A stretch of DNA of 49,515 nt, from positions 1 to 49,515 of the IMG/VR virus record IMGVR_UViG_3300042988_000478. One strand, given 5' to 3'. The translations under genes and the position numbers were made by a program. This stretch comes from a virus. Below the pieces are notes generated by a model. It was not told where the DNA came from, searched no databases, and saw only the letters and a list, made by a program, of their open reading frames with translations. Positions 1 to 7,889 of the stretch are shown here, piece by piece; positions within the stretch are counted from its first letter, which is position 1; each line of letters begins with the position of its first letter.

Positions 1-242
1 ATGCAACACCTGTTTCTTTAGCAGATACCTTCATGTATTTATACTGTATTTCTAGTGGAATTGATATTGTTGCGGCTGCTGCGTTTGTTCCAACAAAAGT
101 AAATTCACGCGCTGTGAGAGTTGATGTTGCTCCAGATGTTGTATCTGTTGGTAGTCGGTACCAATTAACACCATCAGGGCTTGATTCAATTTTTATTTCT
201 ATTGAGTTTGAGCTTTCAGTCGCCCCCATTGTATAGAGCACA
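1..242. repeat. Terminal direct repeat (copy 1) marking genome circularity
   Basis: Bases 1-242 match 49274-49515 except one mismatch (T at 115, C at 49388). Either the contig is a circular molecule with an assembly overlap, or the ends are truly redundant. The gene crossing the repeat stays in frame when the ends are joined, so the genome unit is 49,273 bp. The mismatch makes residue 97 of that gene Thr in this copy and Ala in the other, which points to population variation or a sequencing error. Confidence 0.95.
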
Positions 243-403
243 TCCAAGTTAAAGTGCGTGAATCCTGCGGTCTTAAACGACTTTACGGCCTCTACAGCTT
301 CGTCTGTTTGATAGGTGCTTTCAAGTTCAACTCCTGTTCTTGTTGTACCAGACTTTGAGCCAAATACAGGAAATGTTACATGTGATTTAAATGATTGTGA
401 CAT
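1..403 (-). CDS. Virion beta-sandwich structural protein, N-terminal part (gene wraps across the ends)
   Basis: The ATG is at 403-401. The frame reads to base 1 and continues from 49273 to a TAA at 49229-49227, giving 149 residues in all. The N-terminus is MSQSFKSHVTFP. The middle has a SSPDGVNWYRLP stretch followed by alternating hydrophobic strands (EFTFVG, ISIPLEIQYKYMKVSA), typical of small phage head or tail beta-sandwich proteins with a discoidin-like look. It sits between a 79-residue Lys/Glu-rich gene and a long coiled-coil gene in the late operon, so a virion role is likely. I cannot assign a precise function. Residue 97 differs (Thr/Ala) between the two terminal copies. Confidence 0.8.
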   Translation of the reverse strand, partial: MSQSFKSHVTFPVFGSKSGTTRTGVELESTYQTDEAVEAVKSFKTAGFTHFNLDVLYTMGATESSNSIEIKIESSPDGVNWYRLPTDTTSGATSTLTAREFTFVGTNAAAATISIPLEIQYKYMKVSAKETGVA

Positions 404-408
404 AAAAT

Positions 409-648
409 TTATTTAGTCTTCTTAACCTTCTTTTCCTTCTTATCTTCGACCTCAACTTTTTCCTCAACTATTTTTGGTTCAGTTTTAACAGCAGCTTCCT
501 CAATCATTAGAAAACTGTGAGTTTTCTTCCATTGTGAAGCAATATTGTCATCTACTTGTTCAGAAACATCACCAGCTGCAACAAAGTATTTGTCGCCTCC
601 AATAATTACCTCTGAATCAACATTTGAATTATTTCTAATTTTCTTCAT
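409..648 (-). CDS. Small charged late protein with Lys/Glu-rich tail
   Basis: A 79-residue protein starting at the ATG at 648. The first half reads like a small beta domain (SEVIIGGDKYFVAAGDVSEQV). The last 25 residues are almost entirely Lys, Glu, Val and Asp (VEEKVEVEDKKEKKVKKTK), a disordered charged tail. It lies 5 nt upstream of the wrapping beta-sandwich gene in the late operon and after a 66-nt gap with a hairpin. It may be a minor head or head-tail protein. No family recognised. Confidence 0.7.
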   Translation of the reverse strand: MKKIRNNSNVDSEVIIGGDKYFVAAGDVSEQVDDNIASQWKKTHSFLMIEEAAVKTEPKIVEEKVEVEDKKEKKVKKTK

Positions 649-654
649 ATCTTT

Positions 655-712
655 ATTGTTATGGGATTCGAGTCCCTTATCCTGCCCTCATTAAAGAGCA
701 GGGAAGAGATTC
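655..712 (-). other. Intergenic RNA hairpins in late operon
   Basis: The 66-nt gap between two late genes holds two inverted repeats on the reverse strand: CCTGC/GCAGG flanking an A/T-rich loop (about 683-704) and GGGAC/ATCCC around TCGA (about 663-676). There is no T-run after them, so they look more like mRNA structure or a processing site than a terminator. Confidence 0.4.
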
Positions 713-714
713 GA

Positions 715-1095
715 CTATGATTCTTTAGCCCAGATTCCTCGTACAGCAGTTACCTGCCATGCGTCTATTCCAGACAATGAAGCAATCGTTACATAATCAC
801 CTCTTTTAGCAGTCGCCTTTGTAAGAATCAAATCCTTATCATCGGTCGCACTACCTTTAAAGCTAATTCCATCACTTGCATTCGGGCTGAGGGTGAGAGT
901 TGCTTCTCCATCTTTCCCAGCGTATACGAATGTAAATGTATTTCCAATAGCAATCGCAGGCAGTGTGAATGTTACTGTAGACTCGACGTAAAACGTCTTA
1001 CCAGCATCGGTACTTGTAACTACTGTATAATCAGAAGTTTTCTTTACCGCGTTAGTGTCTAGAATACCATTCTCAAATCTTGTCATTTTAGCCAT
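715..1095 (-). CDS. Predicted virion protein (capsid-adjacent, beta-rich)
   Basis: A 126-residue protein with the ATG at 1095, directly downstream of the major capsid gene (21-nt gap). It is rich in Thr, Val and Ala with alternating beta strands (TVTFTLPAIAIGNTFTFVYAG) and looks like the compact beta-sandwich proteins that decorate heads or sit in tails. The C-terminus ends in WQVTAVRGIWAKES. Position and composition support a structural role, probably head decoration, but no family is recognised with certainty. Confidence 0.65.
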   Translation of the reverse strand: MAKMTRFENGILDTNAVKKTSDYTVVTSTDAGKTFYVESTVTFTLPAIAIGNTFTFVYAGKDGEATLTLSPNASDGISFKGSATDDKDLILTKATAKRGDYVTIASLSGIDAWQVTAVRGIWAKES

Positions 1096-1116
1096 GTGTA
1101 TTGCTTAGATTAATAA

Positions 1117-2085
1117 TTAGCTTGAGTAAGCTGAAAGGTCTCCCTTTGAGCCCCACTTTCGTCTCCAGTCCTTAACATAGTTTGCCCATCGAGCATCTAC
1201 GGTAAAGGTTACTGACTTAGAAAGGATGTCAACATCACTATCAAGTTGTGGAGCCTGACGTACCTCGTGGTACTGCTTATCACGACCAGGGATGACAACG
1301 AACCATGCTGTGTCTGAACCACCATTTAATGCTGCAAGGTGAGTTGAAACTGCTACATCTACCGTACCTCCAGTGAAAACGTTGATAGCGTTGTTCGCTG
1401 TTTCTGGGTCGAGAGCCGATTCAGTCTCTTCTTTTGCCTCATGCATAAGTGCTGGTGGAACAACAAGACGTGGCTTACCCATCAATGCGAGTGGGACACC
1501 ATCATCTGTTTGCTGTTCAATAAGTGCAACGTGCGCCGTCTCAAGTGAGTCATGACCAAACGCAATACTTGTTGAAGATGCGTTAGATTGTGTTGAACCA
1601 CCTGGAACAACTGTTGGGTGAACAGTTGAGTAGGTTGGTACACCGTCACCATAAAAGGTCATAGTGTAACCATTAACCTTAGATGTGGTTGCAAAACCTC
1701 CATTAAACAATTGAAGTCCTGACTTGTCTTGTGCAAAGTTTGCTGCAATTGAAATATCTTTCATCTCGTCAAGCTGTGCATCGAAGTCTCGGTCTTCAAT
1801 ATTGTACTTCGTTACTTGTACACCATTACCATAACTATTGTAGACAACCTTCGTGGTGTACGTCTTGTGTCGTCTTCGGAGTGGAATATCGTCTCCTTCC
1901 TCAAACTGGAACAATTCTCCAAGTCCAGTTTTTCCAGTGAAGTTTCGCTCTGCGCCTACACCAGTTGAAGTTGTGAGTACGTTTCCGATTCCTGGCATGT
2001 ACTCCTCCTGGCCTAGGTCAAATACTTCAGCAATCTGAAGTCCTACACCAGCGATGAGATCTGTCCATGTACCTCTATTTTCCAT
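1117..2085 (-). CDS. Major capsid protein (HK97-fold, Mu gpT-like type)
   Basis: A 322-residue protein. Its central section matches the Mu-type capsid pattern: TVHPTVVPGGSTQSN, then a Ser/Thr-rich stretch, SLETAHVALIEQQTDDGVPL, and a LVVPPALMHEAKE motif. This is the layout seen in many phage major capsid proteins whose N-arm is followed by a loop region and P-domain. The C-terminal half has repeated VDARW and TFTVDARWANYVKDWRRKWG elements. It follows scaffold-like and decoration-like genes in the expected order (portal, scaffold, capsid). No protease domain is visible nearby, so maturation may be protease-free or use the host. The start ATG at 2085 is preceded by an A/T-rich sequence without a Shine-Dalgarno. 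Confidence 0.85.
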   Translation of the reverse strand: MENRGTWTDLIAGVGLQIAEVFDLGQEEYMPGIGNVLTTSTGVGAERNFTGKTGLGELFQFEEGDDIPLRRRHKTYTTKVVYNSYGNGVQVTKYNIEDRDFDAQLDEMKDISIAANFAQDKSGLQLFNGGFATTSKVNGYTMTFYGDGVPTYSTVHPTVVPGGSTQSNASSTSIAFGHDSLETAHVALIEQQTDDGVPLALMGKPRLVVPPALMHEAKEETESALDPETANNAINVFTGGTVDVAVSTHLAALNGGSDTAWFVVIPGRDKQYHEVRQAPQLDSDVDILSKSVTFTVDARWANYVKDWRRKWGSKGDLSAYSS

Positions 2086-2104
2086 ACTAAATTCTTATAA
2101 CTGA

Positions 2105-2623
2105 TTAAACGCCAAATACTGAGCTTTCGTAGATATTTACAATTGCCTGTGCGGTATTGTCAGGGTCTACTCCCCAACCGTGGTACTGTGCTGTTCCAGT
2201 TGTAGCTGTTGATTCATCGAGTGTATCTTCGTCTACAATGTCCATGTTGTAACCATCAAGGTTTGAACCAGTTGTGGTACCAATAGCTGCATCTACCTCT
2301 GCTGAGTATAGAGAGAACTTTGAAATATCACACTTAGCCTTAACCTTTGCTACAGTCTGATTGTTTGAAGCAGCTGTAAAGGTTCCAACATAACTACCTG
2401 AAGCTGAACCTGTTGCACCTGAAGTCTCCATACCAACACCTGCGTTGGTTACGTGACTTACTAGGTGACCAAAAACAAGTGCGCCAGTAGTACCAAGTGC
2501 AGCGAAGCCTGATGCAGTCTTGATAGAATCAAGAACCGTTGAGACAACGCTGTTTGTGATTATTGAATTACGAAGCACTGGTGCGCCGTGTGGATTCAAT
2601 GAACCTACTTGTGTAAAAGCCAT
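2105..2623 (-). CDS. Predicted head decoration or auxiliary capsid protein
   Basis: A 172-residue protein between scaffold-like and major capsid genes. It is rich in Gly, Ala, Ser and Thr with very few charged residues. It begins MAFTQVGSLNPHGAPVLRN and has a loop of TSGATGSASGSYVGTF type. Such small-residue-rich proteins next to the capsid gene are commonly head-stabilising proteins. A TATAAA box ends 8 nt before the ATG, so the gene may also be transcribed separately. No family is recognised with confidence. Confidence 0.6.
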   Translation of the reverse strand: MAFTQVGSLNPHGAPVLRNSIITNSVVSTVLDSIKTASGFAALGTTGALVFGHLVSHVTNAGVGMETSGATGSASGSYVGTFTAASNNQTVAKVKAKCDISKFSLYSAEVDAAIGTTTGSNLDGYNMDIVDEDTLDESTATTGTAQYHGWGVDPDNTAQAIVNIYESSVFGV

Positions 2624-2645
2624 AAATTTGTTTTATAATAAATTT

Positions 2646-3281
2646 TTAATCTACGAACTTAAGCAAGGTATTTATGTAGCCTGTCTGTTTGTCTCGTAGC
2701 TTAAGATATCTCTCCTCAGTGAATCCGTGTCTTCGGATAAGAGTTTTTTCCTTATCAGACAACGTTTGGTTGTCATTACTTGGTGTCGAACTAGAACCCT
2801 TCTTTGTTGAGGCATATGGATATTCAGTAGAAGCTTCTTGCCTCTTACCTCTATTCATAAACTCATGAACCTCTTTTAGTCGGTTCTTAAATTGTTCTTT
2901 TGAACGAATTCCTTCGAAATTAAACTTTGACATTTCTTTTTCAAATGCCTTAAATTTAATATCCCCTGGGTCGTTATCAACACTAAAGTCTGGAATAGAG
3001 TTTCGAAATTCATTGATTGCCTCCTTTTGGGCTTCCTCAATTTCTTTCTTCTCTTTCTCCTTTAGAACTTTTTCTACTTGTGAAGGGACATCTTCTATAT
3101 CTTCCTTTTTGGTTCCTTTTAGGGCAGCAATCTCTGCGTCCTTCGCTTGAAGTTCTTCGTTCTTTTTTGCACGAAGCTCTTTAAGTTCTTCAGACATTTT
3201 TCGAACAGCCTCTTTTTCAGCTGCTAGTTCTTCGATTACCTTTGGATCTACCTCAATCTTTTCTCCGTTTGGATCTGACAT
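2646..3281 (-). CDS. Predicted scaffolding protein
   Basis: A 211-residue, strongly charged and helical protein. Residues 1-100 are a Glu/Lys coiled coil (EELAAEKEAVRKMSEELKEL). A middle acidic segment (FSVDNDPGDIKFKAFEKEM) is followed by a Ser/Asn-rich linker and a basic C-terminal helix (LSDKEKTLIRRHGFTEERYL). Composition, size and position immediately before the capsid genes fit a scaffolding protein that binds capsid subunits through its C-terminal helix. It is preceded by a 200-nt gap with a promoter and RNA structure. Confidence 0.7.
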   Translation of the reverse strand: MSDPNGEKIEVDPKVIEELAAEKEAVRKMSEELKELRAKKNEELQAKDAEIAALKGTKKEDIEDVPSQVEKVLKEKEKKEIEEAQKEAINEFRNSIPDFSVDNDPGDIKFKAFEKEMSKFNFEGIRSKEQFKNRLKEVHEFMNRGKRQEASTEYPYASTKKGSSSTPSNDNQTLSDKEKTLIRRHGFTEERYLKLRDKQTGYINTLLKFVD

Positions 3282-3289
3282 AATATTTT

Positions 3290-3466
3290 ACTAATTCAAA
3301 CTCCCTTATAGATACACTTTTTTACAAGGTCATGCCCTTGGTGGTTGAGTCCACAAGTTTGTTCAAATATTATTTTAATAAGACTGCCACGTTACGCAGT
3401 CTGTTCTGCCAGTTGGGAGAAATTCGGGGTAGGAATCAACTGGCAAAGCAGGCCAAATAACTATAA
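3290..3466 (-). ncRNA. Candidate structured RNA / leader upstream of the scaffold gene
   Basis: A 200-nt gap in an otherwise packed late operon. Reading the reverse strand downstream of the promoter at 3479-3471, a perfect 8-bp helix GCCAGTTG/CAACTGGC comes first (about 3444-3408). A perfect 7-bp helix AGACTGC/GCAGTCT with an 8-nt loop follows (about 3402-3381). Next come CTTGTGG/CCACCAAG with one bulge and CAAGG/CCTTG (about 3356-3326). The helices are close together and more stable than the surrounding A/T-rich DNA. It may be a leader controlling scaffold translation or a separate small RNA. Confidence 0.5.
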
Positions 3467-3470
3467 ATAA

Positions 3471-3479
3471 ATTATACCA
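3471..3479 (-). promoter_or_regulatory. Extended -10 promoter TGGTATAAT inside late operon
   Basis: The reverse strand reads TGGTATAAT (extended -10) just after the 111-residue gene ends. The same nonamer occurs upstream of the portal gene, the 570-residue tail gene, the gene at 28866 and the forward block at 8711. It would start the structured leader and the scaffold/capsid genes. Confidence 0.6.
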
Positions 3480-3481
3480 TT

Positions 3482-3817
3482 TTATTTTCCATATCGCAAG
3501 TTTTCCAACTTAGTTTCACCCCTCTTTTGCTTACATAATGATAGAAAGTAAGATGTTCTTGCTATTCCACCTCGGATAATATCTCTTGACCTTTCATCTG
3601 GAGCAGAAAAGTATCTCTGCATATCAGCGGCTATTGTTGCTTTAAGATAATCTGTCGCTCCGTCAAGTGTTGCAAACTGTTCAAAAAGAACTTTCTCAAA
3701 TTTTGAATTAATTTCATATTGTCTAATGTCGCCGATTTCTTCAGCAAACATTGTGTAAATATCTTTATCCTTTAGAGCTTTTGTGTACCCAAATCTTTTT
3801 AGAATTTTTTCAATCAT
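3482..3817 (-). CDS. Conserved-position protein after portal, unknown function
   Basis: A 111-residue, mostly helical protein. The ATG at 3817 is 1 nt past the portal stop, and GGGGT lies just upstream. It begins MIEKILKRFGYTKALKDKD and contains FATLDGATDYLKATIAADMQRYF and a basic end (CKQKRGETKLENLRYGK). It is translationally coupled to the portal gene. A head-completion or portal-associated role is possible but only inferred from position. Confidence 0.65.
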   Translation of the reverse strand: MIEKILKRFGYTKALKDKDIYTMFAEEIGDIRQYEINSKFEKVLFEQFATLDGATDYLKATIAADMQRYFSAPDERSRDIIRGGIARTSYFLSLCKQKRGETKLENLRYGK

Positions 3818-3818
3818 A

Positions 3819-5846
3819 CTACCCCGTTATCATTTGTGATAATTCTTGTAATCCAGCAGCGTTTCCACCTTGTAGTCCATTTGCAATATTGTTTGCGGCA
3901 TTACCAGAAGGTTGTGTATTCAATGCTTGGTTGCCCTCTGTATTTGTATCTATTGGTTGTGGGTTCAAAATATCTTGTCGAAGAATCTTTGCTGGGTCTT
4001 TACCCATCTTCTCAATAAGTTCAGCGGCAAGTTCATTCCTGTCAACAAGATCTGGGAAGAATGAATTAATAACACGTACAAATTCAAGATTAAGAGCCTT
4101 TTCAACTTCCTTAGTTGACTCAACTTTTGGATTAGGAACAAGTTTAACATCAAACCTTATATTTCGAATATACTCTGGAGTGATTGCCTCAATAACAGTT
4201 TCTTTGTTTGTTTCAACCTTATTAATCAAGGCACGAGCTTGGAGTTTTCCTTTCTTTGGAATATCTTCCTCCTTTTGATACATCTCAATGATTTTAATTC
4301 CTCGCTTACCACCAGAAAGAACTGCGTCATTTATCTCAAATATATTAAACGCCTTGCTCATTTGTTTTGACGCATCATCACCAAGGATTCTTCTTATCAA
4401 AGGGGCTTTAGGGTCTGTTCCAAATTGAAGGATGTTTGAAGCTTTGAGTAGAGACTTTCTCTTCAAAGAGTAGTTAATCATACGAGAGAACAATTGTAGG
4501 ATAGATGTTACTCCTTCTGCTGCGATTCGAATTTCCTGTGCGGTCGTTCTGTCTCCAACACCAGCTTGTCCTTGGCTAACTCTGTCTAGAGATGCCTCTT
4601 CCATAATCTTTCTTGTATACTCAAGAATGTATTGATGCCATCCAGTAGGTGTCCCAAGGTCAAGTTTTTGAACAGCAGAGCTAATTGGGAGACCTTGTGT
4701 ATCAATTGGGGTCCTTCGCCCTGGTCGCAAGTAATCATCCTCAATACTATCAAATCCGTTTGTTAGAAGTGGTGGGAATATTGTCAAGAATGATTGGTCG
4801 AGAAGCATGTTTGTCAACACGTTCAAAACATCTTGTAGAGACTTAAGTCTGTCTGGTAGAGATTTACCGTAGAAGAAATCACCAAAGAAATCAAATTTAC
4901 ACTCAAAGAACGGAAGCTCTTTGTGTGTGAAAGGAAGAGGGCTAATATCTTCAGAGCCATCTTTTGACTTAATTGGATTCAACCATATACCATTAGCAAT
5001 AATAATATATTGGTCGTTCATTCTGTCGTAGAATCTTATTATCTCAACAGAACCCTCTTGGACATCTTCTGTTACGAAGTCAAAGTAGTATGGTCGATAT
5101 TCATCATCAGAGAATGTTCGTTTTGCCTCAACATATTCTGACTGTGCGAATGAGCCCCACTCATCAAGAAATTCTGTATACGGAACAACCCTTCTCCAGA
5201 AACAGAAAGGCATGTCTTTAAGTTTTCGAATAGAAACAGACGATGGATAAAATTCCTCAAGCGGAACTATTGAAGCGTAAAGGTTTACATTAACCTCTTT
5301 GTTTTCTGTAATAATTATGTCGTCTCCATACCCTTTGACGTCGCGAATCTTTCTTTCTTGTCGCTCCATCCCCTCGTACCCAATAGCTGTACCTTTTACA
5401 ATAGCCTCCAAAAGGTAGTGAGTCATGAACTCTTCGTAATCATCTAACTCTTCAATGTACTCATATAGGTTTGTTAGAATTGTTGTCTTGCGAGTATCCT
5501 CATCACCACGAGGAACGAACTGAGCAATAGGAAGCACACTCATAACCTTACCAAGAACAGCTAGAACTTTGTTTCTTGTGAATGGTTCGTTAGCTCTTGC
5601 TTGCCAATCTTCAAGCCCTTCACGTTCAAATATGTTTGTATTGAATCTTTGTACAGAGTCTTCAATATACTCAATAAGATTTAAACCATCAAAGTATTGG
5701 AATCTTTTATTTCGTGCGTCAGCTGAACGTCTAAATAAGTCAACGGTGTCAGAAACTACAACCCTTTCTTTATCTGAACATGTATATGTTTTTCTATCGC
5801 CCGATGTTTGAGCCTGTAATTTAACAGGAGACTTGTTTTTCACCAT
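3819..5846 (-). CDS. Portal protein (P22-like)
   Basis: About 675 residues. The portal is the dodecameric ring through which DNA is packaged and ejected. The N-terminal part (NTNIFEREGLEDWQARANEPFTRNKVLAVLGKV) and the following strands, the long helix with RVSQGQAGVGDRTTAQEIRIAAEGV and a C-terminal Gln/Asn-rich tail match podovirus P22-type portals in size and order. An upstream TTG at 5867 is in frame, but the TATAAT at 5861-5856 lies between it and the ATG at 5846. If that promoter is used, only the ATG at 5846 can start translation. The gene lies in the usual terminase-portal-scaffold-capsid order, with one small gene before it. Confidence 0.88.
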   Translation of the reverse strand: MVKNKSPVKLQAQTSGDRKTYTCSDKERVVVSDTVDLFRRSADARNKRFQYFDGLNLIEYIEDSVQRFNTNIFEREGLEDWQARANEPFTRNKVLAVLGKVMSVLPIAQFVPRGDEDTRKTTILTNLYEYIEELDDYEEFMTHYLLEAIVKGTAIGYEGMERQERKIRDVKGYGDDIIITENKEVNVNLYASIVPLEEFYPSSVSIRKLKDMPFCFWRRVVPYTEFLDEWGSFAQSEYVEAKRTFSDDEYRPYYFDFVTEDVQEGSVEIIRFYDRMNDQYIIIANGIWLNPIKSKDGSEDISPLPFTHKELPFFECKFDFFGDFFYGKSLPDRLKSLQDVLNVLTNMLLDQSFLTIFPPLLTNGFDSIEDDYLRPGRRTPIDTQGLPISSAVQKLDLGTPTGWHQYILEYTRKIMEEASLDRVSQGQAGVGDRTTAQEIRIAAEGVTSILQLFSRMINYSLKRKSLLKASNILQFGTDPKAPLIRRILGDDASKQMSKAFNIFEINDAVLSGGKRGIKIIEMYQKEEDIPKKGKLQARALINKVETNKETVIEAITPEYIRNIRFDVKLVPNPKVESTKEVEKALNLEFVRVINSFFPDLVDRNELAAELIEKMGKDPAKILRQDILNPQPIDTNTEGNQALNTQPSGNAANNIANGLQGGNAAGLQELSQMITG

Positions 5847-5855
5847 ATATGAATT

Positions 5856-5864
5856 ATTATACCA
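5856..5864 (-). promoter_or_regulatory. Extended -10 promoter TGGTATAAT just upstream of portal ATG
   Basis: The reverse strand reads TGGTATAAT with 9 nt between the last T and the portal ATG at 5846. At the normal start distance of 6-8 nt the mRNA would begin at or within 2-3 nt of the ATG, so it would be leaderless. It lies inside the region that an upstream TTG start would translate. Confidence 0.55.
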
Positions 5865-5870
5865 CAAACA

Positions 5871-6245
5871 TTATTTAATAGTCAACTGTTTATACGCATT
5901 GAAAGCCTTTTGTCTAAATTCATCATTGTTCTTTAACATATAGGCTCGTGTCTTTATTGTGTCTAGAGAATCATAATAACCTTCAACGAAATTCTTTATT
6001 GTTCTAATTAAAGATATTTCATCCTCAAATTCTTGGAAATATTGTTTATTCTCAATACGAGGGTCTTCTATTTCTATATCATAACCTTTTTGTGGCATCT
6101 CCTTGTATACCTCATGAATATACGCATTCTTCCAATAAATGCGATAGAAGCCCATTTTGAGCCTTACAAGCCTATAATGAGGGCTTATCTTCCTAAGCTC
6201 CCTTCTAAATCGTCTAAACCAAACACTTCCTTCTGCTGTTCTCAT
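5871..6245 (-). CDS. Small conserved-position protein between terminase and portal
   Basis: A 124-residue basic protein beginning MRTAEGSVWFRRFRRELRKISPHYR and continuing with KMGFYRIYWKNAYIHEVYKEMP, then an acidic helix (YFQEFEDEISLIRTIKNF). The ATG is immediately before the terminase stop. I do not recognise the family. Its position suggests a packaging or portal accessory role. The mix of aromatic and basic residues in the N-terminal half would suit nucleic acid or protein contact. Confidence 0.65.
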   Translation of the reverse strand: MRTAEGSVWFRRFRRELRKISPHYRLVRLKMGFYRIYWKNAYIHEVYKEMPQKGYDIEIEDPRIENKQYFQEFEDEISLIRTIKNFVEGYYDSLDTIKTRAYMLKNNDEFRQKAFNAYKQLTIK

Positions 6246-6246
6246 A

Positions 6247-7887
6247 TTAGTATCTAATTACTCTTCTTCTCCCATAACCATCAAATCTTGGAATCTCTTT
6301 AATTTTATCTTTTGGTTGCATCACTCTATGAGTAAAGTTTTCAAGACCAAGAGCTAAATATTCAAATGAAGACCTAAAGTGTGATGTCCAGTCATGTTTT
6401 GGCTTCAATGAACGTATTTCCTCCTCACCTTGTACCTTAACTTTTGGATATGCAGCCTGTTCAATACACATAGCAAAGTGTTCTGTCATGTCATTACGGT
6501 TTATATTTATACCCTTCATGATTAAAGTCTTTGCTGCACGCTTTCGTTTTTGGTGTGGCTGCCAATCTTTATTAAAGTTTACTACAATTCCATGCTCTTG
6601 CAGGACAGAGAGGACAGTTGCGTCAGTTACTTGGTTCTGGTTCCTTCCTGCAGGGTCGCCAAAGTGGGTTCCTTTCTTCCAATATTTATGTCGCTCAATC
6701 ATCTCAATTTCACGTTTTGTGTATTGATAGAAATCAGATGAAATATACCCATTAATAAATGGCACAAAGAAATCAATATTCTTTCCAACTTTATAGTAAC
6801 AATCAATAATATTTAATTGACCATTCTTTAGTTGTGCCCAAATAATTGCAGTAGGGTCTTCCTTACCAAAGTCCCAACTAACATAAAGCGGTAGATTCTC
6901 ATCATACTCATACAAACCAAATCTAACATTATCGTCTCCCCATTCAGGATAGACTCTACCTTCCTGAGATTTTGAGTATGATATATCAAGCTCTTGTGCT
7001 ATTTCTTCTGGGCTTCTTCGAGAACATTCAAAACGATACCATTGTTCATCTTTTAATGGGTGCAGCTTCCAATGCAATGTAAGAACGTCAATACCAGAGT
7101 TGCGAAGTTTTGCATAAAAGTTAAAACCTTTAGGCGTTGAGTTTACAATTCGGCAGTTTGTAACATCGCCAGTAGATTCAAAAGCATCCTTAGCATAATC
7201 CCAGGAACCAAGCTCGTCGAAGAATATTGCTGTTTTACGAGAACCACGTCCAAAGTCTGGGTTCATAGTATCACCTGAGATAAGATTACTATTGACAGGA
7301 TTCCTTAATTGCAGTTTAACTCGATGTTTCTTTTTTGAGAAACCTTTTGGTAGTAACCATTTCGGCAACGAATCCAACGCATAATCAAGACGGCCAAACA
7401 TAGAGTCATCAGAACGGTTGTCTACAAGAGCCTCCTTATAAGAACCAAGAAGAAGGTTAATACCATCTCTAAATAACCAGAACCATAAGAATACCCAACA
7501 TGTCAACCATGTCACACCCATATCTCGAGACTTCTCAATCAATCCATCTCGACCATTTTCAATATGGTCAACAAGCCATCGAATAGCTTCTTTTTGAAAC
7601 TCGTACAGAAAGAACGGTTGATGAGCTGAGTGGCCAGTGTTTAACATACGGGCGTTATACGTCCATCCAAAATTCTCAATGAAAAAAATACATCCTTCTG
7701 CTGAATTATCAAGACGCTCACATAACTTCCATGCAAGTATTTGAGCTTCAAGTTCTTTCTGAGAAGCAGCACTTACCTTGAGACGAGACATAAGTCTTTC
7801 CCTCATGTCTTCAGAGTTAAAATACTCATCAACAATTTTGGAGCGTCGTTCCTCTTCTAGTTTTGCTAAATCTAATACTTCTTCCAT
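6247..7887 (-). CDS. terL: Terminase large subunit
   Basis: A 546-residue DNA-packaging motor: ATPase plus nuclease that cuts concatemers and pumps DNA through the portal. Visible motifs are a Walker A variant IEKSRDMGVTW near residue 115, Walker B AIFFDELGSW near 222, the coupling motif STPKGFNFY near 254, and a nuclease domain starting YVSWDFGKEDPTAI near 334 with GDPAGRNQNQVTDAT near 420. The Walker A has Asp-Met-Gly-Val in place of the usual Gly-Lys-Thr, a known variant in P22- and N4-type terminases. It directly follows the small subunit (2-nt gap). GGGGT precedes the ATG. Confidence 0.93.
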   Translation of the reverse strand: MEEVLDLAKLEEERRSKIVDEYFNSEDMRERLMSRLKVSAASQKELEAQILAWKLCERLDNSAEGCIFFIENFGWTYNARMLNTGHSAHQPFFLYEFQKEAIRWLVDHIENGRDGLIEKSRDMGVTWLTCWVFLWFWLFRDGINLLLGSYKEALVDNRSDDSMFGRLDYALDSLPKWLLPKGFSKKKHRVKLQLRNPVNSNLISGDTMNPDFGRGSRKTAIFFDELGSWDYAKDAFESTGDVTNCRIVNSTPKGFNFYAKLRNSGIDVLTLHWKLHPLKDEQWYRFECSRRSPEEIAQELDISYSKSQEGRVYPEWGDDNVRFGLYEYDENLPLYVSWDFGKEDPTAIIWAQLKNGQLNIIDCYYKVGKNIDFFVPFINGYISSDFYQYTKREIEMIERHKYWKKGTHFGDPAGRNQNQVTDATVLSVLQEHGIVVNFNKDWQPHQKRKRAAKTLIMKGININRNDMTEHFAMCIEQAAYPKVKVQGEEEIRSLKPKHDWTSHFRSSFEYLALGLENFTHRVMQPKDKIKEIPRFDGYGRRRVIRY

Positions 7888-7889
7888 AT

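Noticed and set aside
661-680. T-arm-like GGGATTCGAGTCCC as part of a tRNA
   Set aside because: No acceptor or anticodon arm can be built around it on either strand. It is a short intergenic hairpin.
5846-5867. Upstream TTG start of the portal gene
   Set aside because: A TGGTATAAT promoter lies between this TTG and the ATG at 5846. The ATG start is favoured, although the longer product from an upstream transcript is possible.
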